64,000 nt of DNA from NCBI GenBank assembly GCA_003991915.1, contig RQTK01000322.1, positions 101,489 to 165,488 of the forward strand. Reading direction: 5' to 3'. Positions 12,043-64,000 of this stretch are shown in pieces. This DNA comes from Elysia chlorotica (Eukaryota > Mollusca > Gastropoda > Plakobranchidae). The notes under the pieces were generated by a model, which was not told where the DNA came from, searched no databases, and was given only the letters and a program-made list of their open reading frames with translations. Each line of letters opens with the position of its first letter. The first letter of the stretch is position 1. Both the position numbers and the translations under genes were made by a program.

Positions 12043-12301
12043 ATCGTTTCAAAGCGCTCCAGGAAAGGGGAAAACTTCATCATAGTTAATAGTACATAGG
12101 CCTACTTGACAGAATTAGAAGCACACTTGTCTTTTAATCCAAATGAAAGATCATTGAGTGATAATATGTGAATCTTGTTTTGCTCTACCCACATTATTCT
12201 CTTCTGCACCATAATACGACTTGCAAAGGCATAAGTTGAGATAAAAAAAACTATTTAACGAAAACAAAACGAAAACAACAACAACAACAACAACAAAAAA
12301 C

Positions 12302-13335
12302 AACAACTCACAATCATCATCATCATCATCATCGGGGTTCCTTCTCCTTTCGGAGGTTGGATGCCACGGATCTCCATCTTTCACGGTCTCTTGCGATTTC
12401 ACGACATTGGTTGTTTTTCAATCCAGTTGTTTCCTCAATGTTTTCTATCCAGCTCTTTCATCTTCTTCCTCGTCCTCGTTTTCCTTCTATTTTTTCCTTC
12501 AAGGACATTTCTTTGAAGGGTGTCGTGTCTTCTCACGTGTCCATAGTATGCCACTTTCCATTTTTGTATGTTTTTTTTTTTCTGTTTGACTAGTTGTTTC
12601 ATAACTTCGCTGTTTGTCTTTTTGTCTTTCCATGATGTCCATGATGTCCATATCCACATTTCCATTGTATATACGTTTCTGTAGGACCGATGTGAGTGTC
12701 CATGTTTCACCTGTTTGACCATTGTTTGTGTTTTCTTCTTGTTGATCTTCAGACCGTACCTGCTACTTTCTTCTTTGACTCTTGTTACTAGTGTTGGAAG
12801 ATCTTCCTCATTTGCTGCGAGCAATACTGTGTCATCGGCATATCTCAAGTTGTTTATATTATGTCCCCCAACAACGATTCCTGGTGGTTCTTCTCCCTCT
12901 GTCTCTACTTATCTGAAAATGTATTCTGTGTATAGGCCTACATTGAATAGTAGCAGTGAAAATACACATCCCCGTCTTACTCCTCGTTTAATTTTCACTG
13001 CTTCCGTAAGGCTTTCTCCGATCTTAATGTGTGTTTTTTGCTTCCAGTAAAGGTTTGCGATAACAGTAGTGTCATTTTCATCGATTCCAGTATTCTGTAG
13101 TTTCAATCAACTGCTCATGGTTCACTATGTCAAATGTTTTGGAGTAGTCAATAAAACAAGCGTATACATTTCTCTGCTAAGATCTTTAAGTTTTAAGATT
13201 GCTTCTCTCGTTCCATCGTTTTTCCTGAAGCCTGCCTGCTCTTCACCCGCCTCTGTATTTATCTTATTTCCAATTCTATTCAGAATTATACTCAGGAGGA
13301 GTTTTAACACATGGCACGTTACTTCCAAACATAGT
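12302..13335 (-). mobile_element. Non-LTR retrotransposon relic with reverse transcriptase motifs
   Basis: Minus-strand translations in several frames line up as one RT. They are NRIGNKINTEAGEEQAGFR (13328-13125), GVRRGCVFSLLLFN (about 13000-12950, usually GVRQGCVLSPLLFN), then MRYADDTVLLAANEEDLPTL (from 12848), which carries the catalytic YADD. The C-terminus continues to WIENIEETTG and ARDRERWRSVASNLR after a one-base frameshift near 12440. A (GAT)n tail on the minus strand (+ strand 12314-12335) follows at once, marking the element's 3' end. The 5' part is missing and frameshifts are present, so it is inactive. Confidence 0.85.
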
Positions 13336-14621
13336 TAAAAATGAAGCTCTTCATGAATAGTATACGAATGCCTTTGTCATAGACAAATAAATATTCTAAA
13401 AAAAATGTCATTGTTAGAATCGACTACTTTTATGTCGCAGTAAGGTTTAAAATTACAAATACATTTCACCCAAATTGTTTCAGCTTTTACTATTTATCGC
13501 CGTCACGTTATTTTATTAGAACATTCTTTGAATATTTAAATGATATTTGTGTAAACTTTGAAGAAAAAGTGTGTGTAGTTTAAGTAATCGTTTAATACCA
13601 CAATGAAGTCAATTATTTCTTTACTTCCTCCAATCACAAGTACTGAAACAAATCACTCCTTCTCTGGTGGCAAACGAACCCAAATTTCAAGTTTTCATTT
13701 TTAAGCAATTATTTTCTGAGCCCATCAAATGATCTACCAGCAACTGTGGTATTTCTGGTTTGTGGAAAACAATGCTGTAAAAGTCTCTGGATGATTGCGA
13801 TTTAAGCACCTTAGTTTGCCGACTGCTGGTAAGATTAGATTCTAGATCAGGCTCTATAATCGAGATCTAACCTAGCATCTAGATTAGATTAGATAGATCT
13901 AGAGGTAGAATGCACTAATATGATGTTGCTTACGTCTCGTCGTAAGCCTTCTTATTGTTACGATGAGATGTAAGCTACGCCTTGATTACAAGTGCATTCT
14001 AGCTTAGATCTAGATCTAATTATAATCTAGATGGTGCCCAATATAGATTTAGAATCTATCTATATCACTCAAGAGTCAAGGGCTTTAAATCTCATTCATG
14101 TAGATCTAGACTCTAGATCCCATAAATTATTATAGCTTAAAATATTGATCATTGGAATGACCTCTTAAAGCATAATGGCACTAGATCTATATAGATCTAA
14201 TTCTAATCGTGATTGAAACTATTATTTACCCTGAAGTTGCCTGTTTTAAAGATCTAGACTCTGTAGTCTAGATTGTCATATAGGCCTACATACTAGATTC
14301 TAGTGGTCTTAGAGGGTGCTGGTTTTTACAGTAGAAGAAAATGTGCCTTGGGGTCAATAAACAAGTGATCAGTCCTCAAAAAAGAGTAATCTGGGTAAAC
14401 TTTTATGTTCATAGGCTGCCTGAGTTGTTGTTTTTTTCTTTCTTTTTTTTAGGAAATATAAATAACTCAGGGTCTTTAATTTGCTATTTCCAAACATTAA
14501 AATATTGAGATAACTTAGGCACTCAAAATCGTAACACCAGTCTTTAGAATGCATATTGCATTGATTTGATAAGAAAAGTATTCTTTGTTTTAGAGAAAAC
14601 AAATCTCTCATAAAAAGAAAC

Positions 14622-15013
14622 TAGATCTGTGTGCGCTTGACTCATTATGTCAATAGTTTTTAGAAGCAGCACACTCTACCCTTGGGCCACGTCGGGGGGC
14701 GCGGGGGCCCTGGGGTAGAACATCGGCTTCTGACGCAAAAGGTTCGTGGTTCGAGCCCTGGCAATTTTACTCCCTACTGGTTGGGTAGGTGTCAGTTTGA
14801 TGTGACCGGCTGAGACAGGAGTCATGGTATCCCCGCCCTGTTTTGGGGTCCGTCCGCAATATAGCCTATATAGTGCTGATGTTGGACATTGAACCAACTC
14901 AACTATAACTAAAACTGCATATATAAATCTACGTCTAATGTGGATTTCATCATAAAAAAATGTCCCAGTCTAGATCTGTGTGCGCTTGACTCATTATGTC
15001 AATAGTTTTTAGC
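14622..15013. repeat. 41-bp direct repeats bracketing a SINE-containing interval
   Basis: A sequence beginning AGATCTGTGTGCGCTTGACT and ending CAATAGTTTTTAG occurs at about 14622-14662 and again, apparently identical, at about 14973-15013. Between them lie the SINE and about 70 bp of other sequence. The repeats are longer than ordinary SINE target-site duplications, and the second copy ends about 150 bp before the CEP192 start. Confidence 0.8.
14686..14902 (+). mobile_element. tRNA-derived SINE
   Basis: A tRNA-like head with a box B match (GGTTCGAGCCC at 14748-14758) is followed by a conserved body (GTGACCGGCTGAGACAGGAG) and the tail TGATGTTGGACATTGAACC. The body and tail recur at 2741-2882. 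Pol III-driven SINEs of this shape are common in molluscs. A family name would need a repeat library. Confidence 0.75.
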
Positions 15014-15208
15014 CTCAATAGATGCAAATTTATAAACATGAGAAACCCCAAAAGAGGTTTAAACAGAGAAAAGTGTATAAAAATGATATAATATAGCCTA
15101 GTAATAAAACATGACCCTTGAAGTTGAACTCGGGATCTATTTGTAATTATAGTTTGCACTCATGTAATGGTACATAGATTGATTACCTCAGGAACCCTTT
15201 GGGCGAAG

Positions 15209-60150
<44,942 letters not shown>

Positions 60151-60163
60151 TGTCGAACTGATA

Positions 60164-60597
60164 CAGTGGAAACCTCATAATTCAAGTTGCCTCGGATTTG
60201 ATCTAAACTTTGAAATAAGAGATTTTGAATTACAGAAGGTGACATACTTGAAGACGTTGAAGCACACAAGTTAATTTTAGTAAACAGTTACTTACCTTAC
60301 TTGAAAAACTGCATTGAAATAGTTTCCTATTGCTTTCTTTTTAAAGCAACCTTCTCCCAGCCCATTCCTCTTACAGGCATCTCTTTGGCAGCAGTAAGCA
60401 TTGAATTCAGCTTGACAAAAATGTGCTTTTGTAAAGCCTTGGATGGTGTAAACTTCGAGTTGAAAGAATCCAACTAGAAAAACTTCTAATTATCAGTCTG
60501 ATTTTCATGGAACCAAAGAGAGAAAAAATAACATATTCTTTTTGGTTTATGAGAAATTCGAATGAACAGACATGTTTTGTGATGTTTCCACTGTAAT
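60164..60597. mobile_element. MITE with pogo/Tc1-like termini (copy 2), 13 bp after the CEP192 stop codon
   Basis: Left end TACAGTGGAAACCTCATAAT. The right end, as reverse complement, is TACAGTGGAAACATCACAAA. Both are flanked by TA. The interior (GGATTTGATCTA, TAGTTTCCTATTG, TTACAGGCATCT) matches copy 1 at 56708 with divergence. No coding capacity. Confidence 0.78.
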
Positions 60598-60625
60598 TGC
60601 TTGATTTGTACAGTAACATTAACAG

Positions 60626-60868
60626 GTTCTGTAAAGGTTGGCCGAAAGCTTTCTGCCATCTGTGTACATTTGTCTTATCTTGACAGGTTCTGTAAAGGTT
60701 GGCCGGAAGGTTTCTGCCGTCTGTGTACATTTGTCTTATCTTGACAGGTTCTGTAAAGGTTGGCCGAAAGCTTTCTGCCGTCTGTGTACATTTGTCTTAT
60801 CTTGACATGTTCTGTAAAGGTTTGCCGAAAGGTTTTTGCCGTCTGTGTACATTCATCTTATTTCCAGC
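60626..60868. repeat. 61-bp tandem repeat, four copies
   Basis: Unit TTCTGTAAAGGTTGGCCGAA, AGCTTTCTGCCGTCTGTGTA, CATTTGTCTTATCTTGACAGG. It lies in the presumed 3' UTR. Confidence 0.93.
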
Positions 60869-61065
60869 ATTGTTGAAACATTCTTGGATTACGCTTTACG
60901 TGGAGACCCTGACGTTAGCCAGCTTGAGTGTAAATATAGAGTACCCTGAGTATGTGAGGGTGTAAAGTCTGGTGTTAAAGTATTTGCTCACTGGGTTGAT
61001 TAAGATAGAGAAGAAAGCGTACAGAGAATTTGGTATGGTCATATTTAGAAACTTTTCTGCACCGT

Positions 61066-61830
61066 TTAATGGGAGGTTGATCTATATCTACATGTAAAAT
61101 AGGAACTTGATCTTTATTCATACTGTATAATGTGAGCTTGATCTTTATTACTACTGTATAATGGGAACTTGATCTTTATTCATACTGTAAAATGCGAGCT
61201 TGATCTTTATTACTACTGTATAATGCGAGCTTGATCTTTATTACTACTGTATAATGGGAACTTGATCTTTATTACTAATGTATAATGGTAACTTGATCTT
61301 TATTCATACTGTATAATTGGAACTTGCTCTTTATTACTACTGTATAATGGGATCTTGTTTTTTATAAGTATTGTATAATGGGAACTTTATTTTATATACA
61401 TGTATCATAATAATGGGAACTTGCTCTTTATCCACACCGTAAAATGGGAACATGATCTTAATCAGTATTTTATAATTAGAACTTGATATTTATTAGTTAT
61501 TACTGTACAATGGGAACATCTGTATTAGTTTTGTATAATGGGAACTTGATCTTTATTAGTATTGTGTAATGGGAACTTGATCTTTATTAGTATTGTATAA
61601 TGGGAACTTGATCTTTATTAGTATTGTGTAATGGGAACTTGATCTTTATTAGTATTGTATACCATGATCTTTATTAGTATTGTGTAATGGGAACTTGATC
61701 TTTATTCCTAATGTATAGTGGGAACTTGATCTTTATCACTGTGTACTATCACTTGATCTTTATCTGTACTGTGTACTATCACTTGATCTTAATTCATACT
61801 GTATTATGGGAACTTGATCTTTATCCACAT
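61066..61830. repeat. 31-bp degenerate minisatellite, about 24 copies
   Basis: Unit TAATGGGAACTTGATCTTTA followed by TTAGTATTGTA, with many variants (ACTACTGTATAA, CATACTGTATAA). Units are more diverged than in the intronic arrays, suggesting an older array. Confidence 0.9.
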
Positions 61831-62086
61831 GGTATACGCAGATGAGATATGACCAGACTTTTCATGTACATTGGTTGCGTAGCGTGGACCTATGAATATG
61901 ATGCTACTATTGCTGGAGGACTTGTCTCTTTACTTCTTATCTAGAATACTTTGGTATTGGTATTATTCTGTTATGGACTCAAAGGAGAACATATCTAGAT
62001 ATCTAACCTCTCTAGATTTGGTGCTATTTTTTGATTGCACAGATATCTTTCATATATTTTTGTTATAGATGTCAATAATTGATAGC

Positions 62087-62092
62087 AATAAA
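62087..62092 (+). promoter_or_regulatory. Candidate CEP192 polyadenylation signal
   Basis: AATAAA in GCAATAAATCC, with a GT/T-rich stretch within 80 bases (62168-62178). It is the first unambiguous hexamer after the 31-bp array. Confidence 0.35.
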
Positions 62093-62311
62093 TCCGGTTA
62101 TCACCGCACTGTGTTCTTAAGGCATAGTGAAAAATGTTAAAATTCATAACAATTCACACAAGAAGTGTTTGTTGTTGGAGGAGAAATGAATCATTGATAC
62201 ACATTATGAAATGACATGTCAATATATCTTCTCGCTGTAGCCGTACAGATATAATTGTATGATGTATCTATGCACACTTTGACTTCAGCTCTGACTGGTG
62301 GACTCCTGTAC

Positions 62312-62450
62312 TAAGCCATGTTGTATTGTGCCTTTCTAAAGCCAAGCCATGTTGTATTGTGCCTTTCTAAAGCCAAGCCATGTTGTACATGTATTGTGCC
62401 TTTCTAAAGCCAAGCCATGTTGTACAATCATGTATTGTGCCTTTCTAAAG
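62312..62450. repeat. Tandem repeat of about 31 bp, four copies
   Basis: Unit AAGCCATGTTGTATTGTGCC followed by TTTCTAAAGCC. The third and fourth copies carry an extra ACATGT or ACAATCATGT. Confidence 0.9.
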
Positions 62451-63560
62451 CCCAAGTGCCCCAGCCCACTCCCCACATGTACGTTGGATGTACTGGCTCC
62501 CAACTCTAGCGTGCCTTGATTTTCGCTTTGTTGATATGAATTTTTAAGAGGAATTTATTAAAGGCCTGTGCTACCCATAGCTTTCCAAGACGTTTTGTCT
62601 TTATTTTGTGTGTGTTGTTGCTTTGTGTATCATCTGAAGTTAAAATTTTGGTGTCATTTTAGATAACAAATTTAACTATGGTTAAAGCTGTTTCTTTTTT
62701 AATTATTAGAAAAGTGTTTTCTTGAGCTGAGGAAGACTCCCCCTTCCAGACCCCCTTCCCTAAAATCAAATGCAGCACCTCTCTCTTACTCCTCTCTGCC
62801 TATGGGTGGCGCCGATGGTTTAAGCGGCGGTACTTCTATCTTTGTCAAAAATACTGTCCCTCACAAACCTGTTCCTCTCATCTCTACCATACAGGCGGTA
62901 GCAGTTCCCATGACTTAAGGGGAGACAGGCATGCTCAGACATTTTTTTTAAATTTTAAATGAATAGTGTTGTTGAATGAGGTCTATTGATGAAAAATACA
63001 CTTGCAAAAAAATATTTTTCCGAAAAGTTTGGCCCTAGCGGCAGCCATCTTGGATTTTGGTAAGATTTCACAAGGACAGCTCTATCTAAAAAAGTTGAAG
63101 GCAGAAAAGGCTTAAATTTTGTTTGCTAACTTAGTAACTAAGAGCATGACCTGTGATCTGTAGAAAGGATTTTATTCTACTACAAATATGAAGGCCATAA
63201 AATAATTTTTTCTTCTAACACAAATACGACTAAGGGTAAAAAACAAAAATTCAAATTTGAAATGGCCAGAACTTTTTCAATACTGGTATTAGACTAGAAT
63301 CCTCTCTACAGATCATAGATGGCTATTTGAAAATGCTTCATACCAAATTTCAGCTATGTACTAATAATACTTTTTTCACAAGGCTTGTCCCAAGGTATCC
63401 TGGGAGGGCAAAATTGTCGAAATGAGAAAAACGCAAAAAACTTTTTCATACACACACAACCTTCAAAATACTCTATAAAAGCCTGCAAATGCTCTTAATA
63501 TAGATCATACAGACATACAGAGACATGAATCAATACTTTTTGTCAAGTTCTTTAGAAAAT
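62451..63560. other. Downstream intergenic sequence, probably transposon flank in its second half
   Basis: No gene or exon is visible. From about 62950, the sequence with GGCAGCCATCTTGGATTTTG and AATGGCCAGAACTTTTTC looks like the non-coding part of the Mutator-like element that continues to the right edge, but its boundary cannot be set from this window. Confidence 0.4.
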
Positions 63561-64000
63561 TTTATTAAAAAAGTACCTCAGAAATGGTTTTGGGGGGTGG
63601 ACTAAAAACCTCCAGGAACGTAAGACTAGAGTGGCCGCCTTCTGCCGTTGTGGCTGCCTGTTGAGCACGCTGCTGTACCAGCCTCCGCACCTCCCTCCTT
63701 TTCTTGGCTGGGGCTTGGTGGACATTCTCAGCTAAATCCTTATCCTGGTAGCGTCCCTTTTCTTCCCAAGAGAAGTCGTTGCGGAGGTCAGTGGGCATCC
63801 AACGGCTGGGAAGAACAGGTGGCTGCGCAAGGAGCCCATGTTGAACTCTCCAGCTGCCAGGGTGACACCGATTTTAATCCTGTTTAGGCCAGAGAAAGTT
63901 TGCTTGGGGCACTTAGCCCATATGACGCTGTGCAGCGTCTCGTTAGAGTTTTGCGTCTTGCCTAAGAGGCAGCGGCCAAGCAGCTCGGGGTCTGTCAGGC
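63540..64000 (-). pseudogene. C-terminal part of a Mutator-like transposase, frameshifted, cut by the window edge
   Basis: Minus-strand translation from 63999 reads LTDPELLGRCLLGKTQNSNE, then TLHSVIWAKCPKQTFSGLNR and FNMGSLRSHLF. 'CL.GKTQN.NE.LH..IW..CPK..F.G' is the hallmark of a large Mutator-like transposase family common in invertebrate genomes (recalled, not searched). After about 63830 the good frame ends. A second frame carries the expected basic tail (KKRREVRRLVQQRAQQAAT) from about 63700 to the stop near 63565, so a frameshift separates them. The N-terminal and catalytic regions lie outside the window. Confidence 0.65.

Larger units (their letters stand above)
10905..15208. other. 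Intergenic region between two divergent genes
   Basis: About 4.3 kb separates the ATG of the minus-strand gene from the ATG of CEP192. It contains a long inverted repeat (11450-11999), a LINE relic (12302-13335), many TCTAGA/AGATCT-type hexamers (especially 13840-14290) and a SINE bracketed by 41-bp direct repeats (14622-15013). The promoters of both genes must lie here, but I could not pick out a convincing core promoter. Confidence 0.6.
60151..62092 (+). other. Probable CEP192 3' UTR region
   Basis: Downstream of the stop there is first a MITE (60164-60597), then a 61-bp array (60626-60868), then a 31-bp array (61066-61830). A candidate AATAAA lies at 62087-62092. Transcript end is not determined by sequence; an earlier end is possible. 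Confidence 0.45.

Overview
This is eukaryotic DNA, most likely from a mollusc and probably a gastropod. It is AT-rich, with GT-AG introns, many microsatellites and minisatellites, tRNA-derived SINEs, several non-LTR retrotransposon fragments and MITEs. The order-level guess comes from repeat style and protein divergence only.

The window is dominated by one gene on the + strand, a CEP192/SPD-2 orthologue (centrosomal scaffold that recruits Aurora A and PLK kinases). I could assemble it exon by exon from a start at 15209 to a stop at 60150. It has 40 exons, every junction keeps the reading frame, and the protein is 2221 residues. The disordered N-terminal half lies in exons 1-16, and the PapD/ASH-like beta-sandwich half in exons 17-40. 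One exon pair (25 and 26) is present twice in tandem. A 56-bp candidate exon between the copies would keep the frame if both were spliced in, giving 2352 residues.

On the - strand at 5768-10904 a smaller gene of six coding exons can be assembled. It encodes a 176-residue protein I do not recognise, ending in a textbook PCNA-interacting (PIP) box. The two genes diverge across about 4.3 kb (10905-15208) that holds a LINE fragment, a long inverted repeat and a SINE.

Layout: 1-4850 intergenic, with SINE relics and simple repeats; 4860-10904 the PIP-box gene (-), with LINE fragments and minisatellites in its introns and 3' UTR; 10905-15208 intergenic; 15209-60150 CEP192 (+); 60151 to about 62100 its probable 3' UTR, made of a MITE and minisatellites; about 62700-64000 part of a Mutator-like DNA transposon (-), cut by the window edge.

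The most unusual theme is that the CEP192 introns are full of minisatellites, and many start or end exactly at exon boundaries (exons 8, 23, 24, 27, 36, 37, 38). Three of them (exons 27, 36, 37) contain copies of the splice acceptor, so decoy 3' splice sites lie in front of the real one. A gap of 130 Ns (40905-41034) interrupts one such array, so real array lengths are uncertain.
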